Notes: generated by a model from the sequence alone, not told the origin. A DNA stretch of 64,000 bases from Endozoicomonas sp. 8E (GCF_032883915.1 NZ_CP120717.1:3231697-3295696); one strand, 5' to 3'; positions 45,402 to 55,227 are shown, counted from the stretch's first letter. Numbers and translations are program-made.

Positions 45402-46016
45402 ATGAACAGAATAACAAGCTCTTCTGGCCAATATTACCAGCCCACTACTGAATACATGCAAGAGGACGAATGTACTATTTGTAAACTCAGTCTTGCAGGA
45501 AGAGCAGTATCGGTTACCAAATGCAACCATAATTTCCATATATCCTGTCTAGAAACCTGGCTACAGCATGGAGATCAATGTCCTTTGTGTAGAACTCCCC
45601 TCAAGAATAGGACAATCCAGCAAGAGGACTCACCTGTTGATGCCTTGATAGCAGTTTATAGCTTCACATCTATCCAGCATCCGGAGGACCCTGACCTTGA
45701 TCACTCGCAAGCGCTAAATCTGTTGATTGAAGCTGGTAACTATACATCTAACAGGCACCTGGAGAACCCTGACCTTGATCACTCGCAAGCGCTAAATCTG
45801 TTGATTGAAGCTGGTAACTATACATCTAACAGGCACCTGGAGAACCCTGACCTTGATCACTCGCAAGCGCTAAATCTGTTGATTGAAGCTGGTAACTATA
45901 CATCTAACAGGCACCTGGAGAACCCTGACCTTAATCACTCGCAAGCGCTAAATGTGTTGATCGGAATTCGCAACAGCCTGGGAAATGGCGATAGCACGCA
46001 GGCCAGCGGACTTTAA
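45402..46016 (+). CDS. RING-H2 finger protein with 26-residue tandem repeats
   Basis: 204 residues from the ATG at 45402 (MNRITSSSGQYYQPT), preceded by AGGAATAAATATT. The frame is open 99 codons further upstream but that part is antisense to the integrase remnant. Residues about 24-66 form a RING-H2 finger: C-x2-C (CTIC), C-x-H-x2-H core (CNHNFHISC), C-x2-C (CPLC), with the Trp (TWLQHG) usual at the E2-binding face. It is followed by four repeats of LNLLIEAGNYTSNRHLENPD LDHSQA type. RING fingers recruit ubiquitin-conjugating enzymes in eukaryotes; bacteria use such proteins as host-targeted E3 ligases. No signal peptide is seen, so delivery would need a secretion system. E3 activity is inferred, not shown. 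Confidence 0.82.
   Translation: MNRITSSSGQYYQPTTEYMQEDECTICKLSLAGRAVSVTKCNHNFHISCLETWLQHGDQCPLCRTPLKNRTIQQEDSPVDALIAVYSFTSIQHPEDPDLDHSQALNLLIEAGNYTSNRHLENPDLDHSQALNLLIEAGNYTSNRHLENPDLDHSQALNLLIEAGNYTSNRHLENPDLNHSQALNVLIGIRNSLGNGDSTQASGL
45693..45982. repeat. Four 78-bp tandem repeats in the RING gene
   Basis: Units begin at 45693, 45771, 45849 and 45927; the middle ones are essentially identical and the last diverges at its end. 26 codons each, in frame, so copy number can change without loss of reading frame. Confidence 0.92.
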
Positions 46017-46176
46017 ACTTTGAGGTAAGAGCTTGCTCCTGTTGTTGTATCTCCTACTCATACAGACTTTAACTCGAAAAATGATTAATAGTTCAAAAGT
46101 AAAAATGTTTATTTTCCAATGAACTTTAAAGCGAAGTAATGGTCAAAAAAGTAATGCGAATTACGAGGCTCATACT

Positions 46177-47064
46177 ATGGATAGACTAGCGACAAATTGT
46201 TCAAGACATGAAATTTCATCACTTGTTGTCAATCAGCAAAGTGATAGTCATGTCAGTGGTTCTTACGGTGATTTTTTCTATGCATTTTCAAAGAGCGTTG
46301 TACTCCACGAAATGATAGGGTGTGGACTTTTTTCCCATGTTTATGCCGGGTCATCGTCTACTGGAGAAAAAAGGCTGCCTGAGAGATTTGCGGTAAAAGT
46401 TTACGATGGTTTTTTTAAGGATGAAATATTTTTTAAGGTAGAAGTTAAAGCCCTGACTTTAATGAAAGAATGTCCCTTTATCGTTGATATCTTCGCATCT
46501 TATATTGATAAGTATCCGCACGTCTTATTGGAATTGGGAGATATTGATTTAGATAGCCTGGTAAGGGAAATGATTGGGCATAAAATTAAGTTCACTGAAG
46601 GTCATTTGAATTTTATCATTGATAACCTGTCAAGAGCTGCTGAATTCATGTTGAAAAATGGGATTGAGAACAAGGATCTTTTTGATGATAATGTCGTGTA
46701 TTTTTTCAATCAGGGAGTTTTGAAATTCATAGACTTTAACAGTGCATGTTTTGACATTGCTGCCGAGAAAAATGAAATCATGAAAAATGTCGGATTAATT
46801 GTTCTTTATTGTAAATTGAAAGAATCTCATGAGTGCAAAGAGAGTGTTACTTATAAATGCAAAGTCTGCCATCAGGCTGAAGATAAGCTTAAAGATAAGG
46901 TTGAGCTTGATAGATTCATAGATGAAACAATGCGGGGAAGCGTTTCTTTAAATACATTGATCAAAAGATTAATCAAATTAGACGCTTCTTCCCCAATAGA
47001 CCCTTCACAAGTATACAGCTCGCTTGGATTAAAAGAGGCCCTCCCGCAATTGACTCGCAGCTGA
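46177..47064 (+). CDS. Protein-kinase-like protein with altered catalytic motifs
   Basis: 295 residues, AT-rich relative to the neighbours. Kinase landmarks in order: glycine loop IGCGLFSHVYAG (47-58), Lys74 in FAVKVYD, Glu89 in KVEVKAL, catalytic-loop NKDLFDDN (165-172) where HRDLKxxN is expected, and DFN (186-188) for DFG. The catalytic Asp167, Asn172 and metal-binding Asp186 survive, but the HRD His and the loop Lys are lost and Gly of DFG is Asn, so activity is doubtful. A Cys cluster (HECKESVTYKCKVC, about 217-232) could bind metal. GAGG lies 8 bases before the ATG. It follows the RING gene and is likely another host-directed protein; no signal peptide. Confidence 0.75.
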   Translation: MDRLATNCSRHEISSLVVNQQSDSHVSGSYGDFFYAFSKSVVLHEMIGCGLFSHVYAGSSSTGEKRLPERFAVKVYDGFFKDEIFFKVEVKALTLMKECPFIVDIFASYIDKYPHVLLELGDIDLDSLVREMIGHKIKFTEGHLNFIIDNLSRAAEFMLKNGIENKDLFDDNVVYFFNQGVLKFIDFNSACFDIAAEKNEIMKNVGLIVLYCKLKESHECKESVTYKCKVCHQAEDKLKDKVELDRFIDETMRGSVSLNTLIKRLIKLDASSPIDPSQVYSSLGLKEALPQLTRS

Positions 47065-47396
47065 CGTCTGGTTCAGGTGCGCACGACGGCCTTCAGAGCA
47101 CGGGGACGAATTGAGGCCAGGTAAAAGTTCCACACGAGTAAGAGGGTGTCGCAAAGCTCTGGTTCCCATGCTCCAGCGTGGGAACGAGTTGTTGGAGTTT
47201 TGCGAAGTGGCCAGCATGCAATAAGGTTTCTGGAACTGCTCTGAAGTCAGATACCGAAAATCCTGGCTTGCTTGAATATCTTTCAGTGTTTAAAAAAAAC
47301 ACTCTGTCCTGAACTTTTTTATATATTGACGGTCTAAGTTAATGTCTGAGTTTCATTAATTTCTAGAAAGTTCCATTAATTGTTATAGGGGGAGTT
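47065..47396. other. Spacer with REP-like palindrome
   Basis: 332 bp. Bases about 47160-47210 hold GTTCCCATGCTCCAGCG then TGGGAAC, with a following GAGTTGTTGGAGTTTTGCGA that recurs near 6280-6305 and 61040-61065. The right part is AT-rich and presumably carries the promoter of the next gene. No gene is seen. Confidence 0.6.
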
Positions 47397-49256
47397 ATGT
47401 CTGATTCGAGTTATTTTATGCGTGCTTGTTCTGCTTCTCTGTCTTTCTTGTTGCTGGTTATTTCGAGTCTGGTTCAGGCGGATGAAGCTGTCCAGGACTA
47501 TCGTAGTCTGTTGTCGGAATATCATATTGATATTAACGACGATCTGAGTTACACCCGTATCGTCACCTTTGAGTATCAGGTGTTGACTCCTGCAGGTGCA
47601 GAGGAGTTGCAGGAATACCACTACAGTTATTTTTCCGAGAATGAATCCCTGAAGGTTCTGGAAGCTTCGATTACCCATCCGGATGGTAAGGTGTTCCCTG
47701 TTGAAAACGATAATATTTACGAACAGGACCTGGGAGGGCGTGATCAGGAGCGGCGTTCCAGGGAAGTCGTGGTGATTTTCTCCCGGTTGACACCAGGCAG
47801 TACCATGAAACTGAAGTTTGAGCATGTGGTGAACAAGGACAGTCCCATGGGCTTTAATATGGTGATGCAACCCGAATTGGAACTGGAACAAAAGAAATTG
47901 GCTGCTACCATTCTGCTGCCTGAAAACGTACCCATGAAATGGGGGAGCAGAGGCAATTTCTCTGTTAAAGAACTCTGGAAAGGCAAGCGTAAAGCGTTGA
48001 CGGTCAGCCTTGAAAACTTCCCTTATCAGGAGATGGAGCCAAATATGGTCAGTCCGGATGATGTACTGCCGATGTTTGCGATAACCTCTCTGAAAAGCTG
48101 GGAAGAGATCGGCCAGATATACTACGAGAGTAGCCTGAACAGACAGACTGACAGTGAAGAAATCCATAAGCTGGCTAAAGAGATCACCCGGGGAGCCAGG
48201 CATCCACGGGAGGAGGCAGAACTCATCTATAACTGGGTGGCCCAAAATATTAATTACCTGTCTCTGAGCTTCAACCTTGAAGATACGCTGGTCCCTCACC
48301 CGGTGGAAGATATTCTTCTTCATGGTTATGGCGACTGCAAAGATCAGGCCCTGTTGTTGCAGGCATTGCTAAAAGCCCGTGGTATAGAGTCAAAGTCGGC
48401 ATTGGTCAGCTGGGATAACAGCTATAAGGATTGGCCGGTGCCGACTTCCATGCAGTTTAATCATGCGCTGTTATACATTCCTGAAATGAACACCTGGCTC
48501 AATCCTGTTTCACCCCTGTCTCCATTCGGATTACTGGATTACAGCCTTTCGGGCAAGCGGGTGGTGTTGGCCAGCCCTGAAGGTGAAACTCAATTTCTTC
48601 CCGTCATGCAAGCGGATCAGAACCGTTATTGGGTAAAAAACCAGTCGCTGCTGTCCGGGAATGGATTTTTGAGAGGGGAGAGTAAAGTCACCGGGACTGG
48701 AACCATCGGAGAAGAGATTCGCGAGCTGCTGGCATCCAGTGGCAGCGGTAAATGGAAGGCCGGTAATCTTCTGGCGGACACCCTGATCGGCGGTTTTGGC
48801 TCTATCTCTCAGGGTGCGTCTGCTTATGATCTGACAACACAGCCCGCCTATAAGGGTAATTGGCACAGTCCCTATGCTTTTGAACTGGGCAAGGTAGGGT
48901 TTATCACCACTGCACCAGGGCTGGATTTTCAGGATGTGCTGGCTCTGAGAACCTATCTGGTGGATGGAGAGCGCAAGTACCCATTTACGGTCGGACCCCG
49001 ACATTATCAATGGGAACACCGAATGAAACTCCCCAAAAATTATAAAGTCACCCGGCTTCCGGAAAATTTGCAGGTGGATAACCAGGCCGGCACTTACAGC
49101 AGTCATTACAGAATGGAGGGTGACACTCTGGTTGTGAAGCGGCAGATCGTCATCAAGAAAAACCTCTATCAACCCGGTGAATACCCTGAATTCGAGCGGT
49201 TGGCGTACCTGGCTATTAATGATCGCCGTGCCGTTATCGCTTTGAAGCGACGCTGA
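47397..49256 (+). CDS. Exported DUF3857 / transglutaminase-like protein
   Basis: 619 residues. Signal peptide to about residue 28 (FLLLVISSLVQA). The first half matches the DUF3857 pattern (ASITHPDGKVFPVENDNIYE, then VVIFSRLTPGSTMKLKFEH). The second is a transglutaminase-like core: EAELIYNWVAQNINYLS, YGDCKDQALLLQALLKARGI with Cys314, and MQFNHALLYIP with His356. The third triad position reads WLNPV, with Asn369 where Asp is usual, so activity as a protease or transglutaminase is uncertain. Such proteins act in the periplasm; their substrates are mostly unknown. GGGGGAG lies very close to the ATG, so the MRACSAS start seven codons in is possible. It converges on maiA. Confidence 0.87.
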   Translation: MSDSSYFMRACSASLSFLLLVISSLVQADEAVQDYRSLLSEYHIDINDDLSYTRIVTFEYQVLTPAGAEELQEYHYSYFSENESLKVLEASITHPDGKVFPVENDNIYEQDLGGRDQERRSREVVVIFSRLTPGSTMKLKFEHVVNKDSPMGFNMVMQPELELEQKKLAATILLPENVPMKWGSRGNFSVKELWKGKRKALTVSLENFPYQEMEPNMVSPDDVLPMFAITSLKSWEEIGQIYYESSLNRQTDSEEIHKLAKEITRGARHPREEAELIYNWVAQNINYLSLSFNLEDTLVPHPVEDILLHGYGDCKDQALLLQALLKARGIESKSALVSWDNSYKDWPVPTSMQFNHALLYIPEMNTWLNPVSPLSPFGLLDYSLSGKRVVLASPEGETQFLPVMQADQNRYWVKNQSLLSGNGFLRGESKVTGTGTIGEEIRELLASSGSGKWKAGNLLADTLIGGFGSISQGASAYDLTTQPAYKGNWHSPYAFELGKVGFITTAPGLDFQDVLALRTYLVDGERKYPFTVGPRHYQWEHRMKLPKNYKVTRLPENLQVDNQAGTYSSHYRMEGDTLVVKRQIVIKKNLYQPGEYPEFERLAYLAINDRRAVIALKRR

Positions 49257-49263
49257 GTTTTAA

Positions 49264-49893
49264 TCATAAGGTGCTGTCAGGCTGTTGCTCTGGACTGGCA
49301 TCAATAAACGCATTGAGTTCATTACAGTGCTGGTGGATTTTCTGGATTTTTGGATAATCCGTCAACGGCACCTTAAACCGCAAGGCATTGTAGACCTGAG
49401 GTATCAGACAGATGTCGGCCAGGGTAGGGGTGTCTCCGATACAGAAACGGTCATCCCCCAATTGCTGCTCACAGGCATCGAAGCCTGTCTTTATCCAGTG
49501 CTGGTACCATTGGTTTTTTTGCTCGTCGCTGATTGTAAATTCTGACTTCAGATACTTTAGTGTTCTCAGATTATTCAGGGGGTGGATATCACAGCTGATG
49601 ATATTGGCCAGACTTCGAATCCGGGCTTTCTGCCAGGCATCACCGGGAATAATGGCCGGGTCCGGGCAGGTTTCTTCAAGCCATTCCAGAATAGCCATGG
49701 ACTGAATCAGTCTGTTATTGCCGACTTCCAGTGCCGGTACCAGTCCCTGGGGTTGAATGTTTTTATATTTATCCTTTGTCTGTTCTGACTTCAACAGGTT
49801 AACCGGAACCAATTCGTAATCCACCCCTTTCAGGTTCAGGGCGATCCTGACCCGATAAGCCGCTGAAGATCGGAAGTAGCTGTATAGCTTCAT
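49264..49893 (-). CDS. maiA: Maleylacetoacetate isomerase
   Basis: 209 residues from the ATG at 49891-49893, which gives MKLYSYFRSSAAYRVRIALN, the family's exact N-terminus with the SSAAYRVR glutathione-site motif; the frame extends 15 codons further into fahA and is rejected. Glutathione-S-transferase zeta fold: NPQGLVPALEV-like IQPQGLVPALEV, then SMAILEWLEE, and a helical domain with LADICLIPQVYNA. It converts maleylacetoacetate to fumarylacetoacetate with glutathione. Last gene of hmgA-fahA-maiA, beginning 4 bases after the fahA stop, so translation is probably coupled. Confidence 0.95.
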   Translation of the reverse strand: MKLYSYFRSSAAYRVRIALNLKGVDYELVPVNLLKSEQTKDKYKNIQPQGLVPALEVGNNRLIQSMAILEWLEETCPDPAIIPGDAWQKARIRSLANIISCDIHPLNNLRTLKYLKSEFTISDEQKNQWYQHWIKTGFDACEQQLGDDRFCIGDTPTLADICLIPQVYNALRFKVPLTDYPKIQKIHQHCNELNAFIDASPEQQPDSTL

Positions 49894-49897
49894 TGTG

Positions 49898-51208
49898 TTA
49901 TCCCTTTGCAGGCAGAAGAGTGGCCGAGACTTCACCAAAGCCGATTCTGGCAGCGCCTTCTTTCTCGCACCAGCCTCTCATGACCACGGTATCTCCGTCC
50001 TGCAGAAACGTTCTTTGTTCACCATTGGTCAGGTTCAGAGCCTCCTTACCGCCCCGGGTCAGTTCCAGCAGAGAGCCTGCTTCCTCGGGCCTGGGGCCTG
50101 ACTGGGTACCCGTTCCCAGTAAATCGCCGGATTGCAGGTTGCAACCATTACTGGCGTGATGAGTCACCATCTGAGCCACACTCCAGTAGGAATGTTTGAA
50201 GCTGGATTGAGACAGCTTTTCCATGCTTTGTTGAGAACCTTTCATGGCGAGTGTTTGCAGCAGGACTTCCAGCTGAATATCCAGAGCGCCCAAAGCAGTG
50301 TTTTCTTCCGAGCTTAAATAAGGCAGAGGTTGAGGATCACCGGCAGGACGAAGGTAACCGGTTCGGTATGGAGCCAGTGCTTCCAGCGTCACAATCCACG
50401 GCGAAATAGTTGAGGCAAAGCTTTTCGCCAGAAACGGTCCCAGGGGCTGGTATTCCCAGGCCTGAATATCTCGTGCAGACCAATCATTGAGAAGACACAG
50501 GCCAAATACATGTTGATCGGTCTTATCCAGCACAATAGGGTCACCCAAAGGGTTGCCCTGACCAATGAAAATGCCCATTTCAAGCTCATAGTCCAGTCGT
50601 TTACAGGGACCAAAGGAAGGTTGTTCTGCATCCGGCGCTTTGGTTTGACCAATCGGACGGTGAAAAGTTTGCCCTGAAACCCCAATAGATGAGGCTCTGC
50701 CGTGGTAGCCAATGGGCACCCACTTATAGTTGGGTAGCAGAGGATTGTCGGGTCTGAACAGCGAACCGACGGCTGTGGCATGATAGATAGAGGAATAGAA
50801 GTCGGTGTAATCCCGAATCTGGCAGGGCAGGGAAAATTCGGCTTTGTTCATGGTGATCAGACAGGGCTTCAATTGGCTTTCCAGTTCCGACCCTGTTCTC
50901 AGTGCTCTGGACAGGCTGAGCCTGAGAGCGCTCCAGTATTCAAAACCCAACTCCATCAGGGGCGTTAAATTTTCCTGAGCACAGGCTGTCAGTGCCACGG
51001 CTGCCTTGCCGTCAAATGGCTTCAGGGCGTCTGTTGCCTTCAGGTCCAGAATCTGGTTGCCAATGGCTACGCCACAGCGGAAAGGCTCACTGCCTGAGCG
51101 AAAAACAGCAAAAGGCAAATTTTGAATGGTAAAGTCGGCATCAGATTTGTTAGCACAAATTACCCAGCTGGTTAGATTAACGTCATGGGTCTCGTTCAGT
51201 GAAATCAT
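49898..51208 (-). CDS. fahA: Fumarylacetoacetase
   Basis: 436 residues, normal length. It hydrolyses fumarylacetoacetate to fumarate and acetoacetate, the last step of tyrosine and homogentisate breakdown. Family signatures: DYTDFYSSIYHATAVGSLFR (Asp metal ligand and catalytic His), YHGRASSIGVSG, ELEMGIFIGQGN (Glu metal ligands), LLNDWSARDIQAWEYQPLGP (Asp ligand) and FLAKSFASTISPW (Lys). Middle gene of the operon: 93 bp after hmgA, 4 bp before maiA. Start ATG 51208 (MISLNETHDVN). Confidence 0.96.
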   Translation of the reverse strand: MISLNETHDVNLTSWVICANKSDADFTIQNLPFAVFRSGSEPFRCGVAIGNQILDLKATDALKPFDGKAAVALTACAQENLTPLMELGFEYWSALRLSLSRALRTGSELESQLKPCLITMNKAEFSLPCQIRDYTDFYSSIYHATAVGSLFRPDNPLLPNYKWVPIGYHGRASSIGVSGQTFHRPIGQTKAPDAEQPSFGPCKRLDYELEMGIFIGQGNPLGDPIVLDKTDQHVFGLCLLNDWSARDIQAWEYQPLGPFLAKSFASTISPWIVTLEALAPYRTGYLRPAGDPQPLPYLSSEENTALGALDIQLEVLLQTLAMKGSQQSMEKLSQSSFKHSYWSVAQMVTHHASNGCNLQSGDLLGTGTQSGPRPEEAGSLLELTRGGKEALNLTNGEQRTFLQDGDTVVMRGWCEKEGAARIGFGEVSATLLPAKG

Positions 51209-51301
51209 TGGTTATCCTGAATGCATTGAGAAACAGGGTACCAGCAACTGCAAACAGCCTGATCTGGCACGCGTGATTTTTCTTGTTAATGACTGTCTGA
51301 C

Positions 51302-52618
51302 TTAAGGCTTCTGACTGGGATCAAAATGCTTCTTCAGGCCAGACCAGCATTTAAGATAGTCTTTTTGTCGAAGGTCGCTCTCCATGGCAAACTTTGAGGG
51401 TACGTAGACATATCGGGATTCAAACATGAACGCCAGAGTGTTTTCATAACGCACGGGCTTCAGCTCCGCTTCGCTGGCTTTCCTGAATACGTCCGCTTCG
51501 GGGCCGTGGGGTGACATACAGTTATGCAGACTGCTGCCACCGGGTACGAATCCTTTTTCCTTGGCGTCGTAAACACCCTGAATCAGACCCATGAACTCAC
51601 TCATAATATTTCGGTGATACCAGGGGGGCCGGAAGGTGTTTTCAGCCACCATCCAGCGGGGAGGGAAGATGACAAAATCCAGGTTGGCTACGCCGGGTGA
51701 GTGAGACTGAGAGGTCAGAACCGTAAAGATAGAGGGGTCCGGATGGTCGTAACTCACCGTATTGATGACATTAAAACGGGACAGCTCGTATTTATAGGGT
51801 GCCGAAGTTCCTACCCAGGCAACGACATCCAGGGGTGAGTGATCGAGCTCACAGGCATAAAGCTGACCAGCAAATTTAGCGATCAGTTCGAAGTTACCTT
51901 CTTTGTCCTCATACCAGGCAACGGGGTATTGGAAATCCCGGTCATTGGCGAAGCCATTGGCGCCTGCCGGGCCGCGTTCCGGCAGTGTCAGAGGGGCTCC
52001 ATAGTTTTCACAAAGATAACCGCTGGCCTGACTCTCCAGAAGATCTACCCTGAATTTCATACCTCGCGGAATCACGGCGATATCTCCCGGGCTGACCTGT
52101 AATCGACCCAGTTCGGTACAGATCATCAGAGCGCCTGACTGGGGCACAATCAGCAGCTCGCCATCGGCATTATAAAAAAAACGCTTTTCCATGCTTTGGT
52201 TAGCGGCGTAAAGATGAATGGCACTACCGATCTGTGTAATGGCTTTACCATTAGCCGCAAGAGTGGTCAGACCGCTGATAAAATCAGTGGGTTGTTGTGG
52301 AGCGGGCAGCGGGTCCCAACGAAGTGGACTTGGCACAGGCGGCAGGTCTGTCAGGGGAGCGGTTTCCAGCAGGGGACTGTTATCCCAGGGCTGGAAGTCT
52401 CCCTGCACAACAGAAGGGCGGATTCGATAGGTCCAGGTTCGGCGGTTCTGGTGTTTGGGCGCCGTGAAGGCCGTGGAGGAAAACTGTTCACAATAGAGAC
52501 CATAAGCCACTTTCTGAGGGTTGAAGCAGGCCTTGGGCAGGGCACCGGGTAATGCCTCTGATTCGTGTTCGTTACCAAAGCCCGTCTGGTATTCAAGATC
52601 GTCAGGTAATGTCATCAA
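51302..52618 (-). CDS. hmgA: Homogentisate 1,2-dioxygenase
   Basis: 438 residues, full length. It opens the ring of homogentisate with O2 and Fe(II) to maleylacetoacetate. N-terminus [19 protein letters not shown] is the family signature. Iron ligands are visible: His and Glu in [16 protein letters not shown] and His in [11 protein letters not shown]. First gene of a three-gene operon for tyrosine/phenylalanine degradation. Start ATG 52616-52618 (MMTLPDD); the second ATG is equally possible. The 197-bp spacer to divergent polB holds the promoter, but no regulator gene is adjacent. Confidence 0.97.
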   Translation of the reverse strand: MMTLPDDLEYQTGFGNEHESEALPGALPKACFNPQKVAYGLYCEQFSSTAFTAPKHQNRRTWTYRIRPSVVQGDFQPWDNSPLLETAPLTDLPPVPSPLRWDPLPAPQQPTDFISGLTTLAANGKAITQIGSAIHLYAANQSMEKRFFYNADGELLIVPQSGALMICTELGRLQVSPGDIAVIPRGMKFRVDLLESQASGYLCENYGAPLTLPERGPAGANGFANDRDFQYPVAWYEDKEGNFELIAKFAGQLYACELDHSPLDVVAWVGTSAPYKYELSRFNVINTVSYDHPDPSIFTVLTSQSHSPGVANLDFVIFPPRWMVAENTFRPPWYHRNIMSEFMGLIQGVYDAKEKGFVPGGSSLHNCMSPHGPEADVFRKASEAELKPVRYENTLAFMFESRYVYVPSKFAMESDLRQKDYLKCWSGLKKHFDPSQKP

Positions 52619-52815
52619 ACTGAACCTATCGTTTTTCTTATTTTCAAGCCTAATTTCCGGGTAAGAGTGAAAGTTGTTTGTTGAGGTCCTGAATTGTTTC
52701 CATTTTTAGCCAGTCCTGAGAGTTTGTCCATACGGATTCTGGATTTTTAATCTCCCGGAGATATTGCGGCAATGTTAATATCTCTCAGAACCTGATTGAC
52801 CGGATAGACCAACGT

Positions 52816-55188
52816 TTGAGAACTGACTTGCCAAATACCCAGCCTGTACAAAAAGGCTTTCTTCTTAGCCGACATAGCCAGGACCGCAGAGGACAGACGG
52901 AAGTTATTTTGTGGGCCGTCACTGATGACGGCCCTGCAAAGTTGGTGGTTGAAGGGGAGCGTCCCGTCTGTTTTGTTGTTTCCTCCGGGTTTGAGCCGCT
53001 ACAGAGTGAGTTTTTCAGGAGTTATCCAACGATTGAGGCAAAGCCGCTGTCTCTTAAGAACTTTCGTCATGAGCCAGTCACGGCCCTTTATAGTCAAAAC
53101 GTGAACCAATCGTTTCAGGTGCATGATTATTTTCGTACCAGAGGCGTAGAGTTGCTGGAAGCCGATGTCAGGCTGGCTGACCGGTTTCTGATGGAGCGTT
53201 TTGTAAACGGTGGCATGGCATTCACTGGTGATTTGGTGCAGAAGTCAGGCTATCAGGAATACCACAAGGTGCGAATTCGTCCTGCTGAGTTTAATCCCGA
53301 CTTCAAGGTGGTCTCCCTGGATATTGAATGTTCCGAGCGAGGTGAACTTTACTCCATTGGACTTTCAGCCGGGGACTTTGAACGGGTCATCATGGTGGGC
53401 GATCAGGAGCCGGTTGACTGGATACATTGGGTTGCTAATGAGAGAGCGCTTCTGGAGGCACTTGAAGAGACGCTCGGAACTCTGGACCCCGACATAGTGA
53501 TTGGCTGGAATGTCATTAATTTTGATTTTCGGCTGCTGCTTAAACGGGCAGAACGCCATGGCATGTCGTTGAAACTGGGCAGGGGGCAACAGGCAGCCAC
53601 CTGGAGAAGTCGCAGAGGTGATAGTGGGCAGGGGTTTATTACCCTGCCGGGTCGAATGGTCATTGATGGCATTGAGGCTTTAAAGGCGGCCACTTATCAG
53701 TTTGACAGCTTTAGTCTGGAGTTTGTGGCACAGACGCTTCTGGGCAAAGGTAAGGCGACAGAAGACGTAGATAACCGGATGGCTATCATTAATCATGACT
53801 TTCACCATAACAAGGAAAAACTGGCCCGTTACAATCTGCAGGACTGCCGACTGGTTGAAGAGATTTTTCAACACACCAACATTCTTGATTACCTGAGATT
53901 ACGAAGTCATCTGACCGGGCTGGAGCTTGATCGTATGGGCGGCTCAGTCCAGGCATTCACCAACCTTTATATGCCCCGTTTGCACAGGGCCGGTTATGTG
54001 GCTCCGAATTTACCGGAAGGGGGTGGTCTGGCCAGTCCGGGGGGGTATGTTATGGATTCCATACCCGGACTCTATCGCAATGTCATCGTTCTGGATTTCA
54101 AGAGCCTTTATCCTTCGATCATCAGAACCTTCAAAATCGATCCACTGGGACTGGTGGAAGGTTTGCAGGAACCGGAAGGGGCGATCCCCGGTTTTCGTGG
54201 CGGCCTGTTCTCCCGCGACCGGCATTTTCTTCCAGATATTATTGCTTCTTTCTGGGCTCAACGGGATGAGGCCAAGAAGCAAAAGGATGCTGCCCGCTCC
54301 CAGGCGCTGAAGATTATTATGAATTCCTTTTATGGCGTGCTGGGCTCAGGCGGCTGTCGTTTCTATGATACCCGGCTGGCCAGCTCCATTACCCTGCGAG
54401 GGCATGAAATCATGCAGCAGACGGCCCGCTGGGTAGAAGAGCAGGGCTATCAGGTGATTTATGGCGATACCGATTCTACGTTCGTGCTCTTGAATGAAGA
54501 CTATTCCGATGAGCAGGCCAGGTCCACCGGGAAAGAACTGGAGCGGCTGATTAACGACCGCTGGACAGCCAAATTAAAAGAGGATTATCAACTGGACTCG
54601 GCGCTGGAGCTTGAGTTTGAAACCTGTTACCGAAGGTTTCTGATGCCGACCATTCGAGGAGCGGATACCGGCAGTAAAAAACGCTACGCCGGCATTACAG
54701 CCACTGCCAGCGGGCAGCAACTGGTATTCAAGGGGCTGGAAACGGTTCGTTCTGACTGGACGGCACTGGCAAAGTATTTTCAAACAGAACTGTTTACGTT
54801 GGTGTTTAACGATCAATCTCCGGAAAACCTGGTCAGGGAGACTGTGCAGAAAACGCTGGCCGGAGACTGGGATGACAAACTGGTGTATCGAAAGCGACTG
54901 CGGCGTAATCTCAGGGACTACGTTAAAAACATTCCTCCCCAGGTCAGGGCGGCCAGAAAAGCCGATGAGATCAATCAGTCACTGGGAAAACCACTAAAGT
55001 ACCAGCGAAAAGGCTGGATTCAATACCTGATGACCGTCAACGGCCCTGAGCCGCTGGAATATCGCACCAGCCCTATTGATTATCAACATTACATCGACAA
55101 GCAGCTAAAGCCGGTGGCAGAGGGTGTTCTTCCGTTTATAAATCTCGATTTTAATACCTTGATTGACGAACAGATGGGACTGTTCTGA
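52816..55188 (+). CDS. polB: DNA polymerase II
   Basis: 790 residues (E. coli 783). Family B polymerase for damage-tolerant and repair synthesis. Exonuclease motifs: DIECSE (about 169), NVINFDF (about 231), YNLQDCR (about 338). Polymerase motifs: DFKSLYPSIIRT (about 430), IIMNSFYGVLG (about 500) and YGDTDSTFV (about 549), plus KKRYAG. All catalytic residues look intact. The start is TTG at 52816; the conserved region begins only at GFLLSRH (residue 14), and no ATG lies nearer, so the exact start is uncertain. No LexA box was recognised upstream. Confidence 0.95.
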   Translation: MRTDLPNTQPVQKGFLLSRHSQDRRGQTEVILWAVTDDGPAKLVVEGERPVCFVVSSGFEPLQSEFFRSYPTIEAKPLSLKNFRHEPVTALYSQNVNQSFQVHDYFRTRGVELLEADVRLADRFLMERFVNGGMAFTGDLVQKSGYQEYHKVRIRPAEFNPDFKVVSLDIECSERGELYSIGLSAGDFERVIMVGDQEPVDWIHWVANERALLEALEETLGTLDPDIVIGWNVINFDFRLLLKRAERHGMSLKLGRGQQAATWRSRRGDSGQGFITLPGRMVIDGIEALKAATYQFDSFSLEFVAQTLLGKGKATEDVDNRMAIINHDFHHNKEKLARYNLQDCRLVEEIFQHTNILDYLRLRSHLTGLELDRMGGSVQAFTNLYMPRLHRAGYVAPNLPEGGGLASPGGYVMDSIPGLYRNVIVLDFKSLYPSIIRTFKIDPLGLVEGLQEPEGAIPGFRGGLFSRDRHFLPDIIASFWAQRDEAKKQKDAARSQALKIIMNSFYGVLGSGGCRFYDTRLASSITLRGHEIMQQTARWVEEQGYQVIYGDTDSTFVLLNEDYSDEQARSTGKELERLINDRWTAKLKEDYQLDSALELEFETCYRRFLMPTIRGADTGSKKRYAGITATASGQQLVFKGLETVRSDWTALAKYFQTELFTLVFNDQSPENLVRETVQKTLAGDWDDKLVYRKRLRRNLRDYVKNIPPQVRAARKADEINQSLGKPLKYQRKGWIQYLMTVNGPEPLEYRTSPIDYQHYIDKQLKPVAEGVLPFINLDFNTLIDEQMGLF

Positions 55189-55227
55189 CGGTCCAACCCA
55201 TAGGTCGTCTCTCGCATCAATTGTCTG

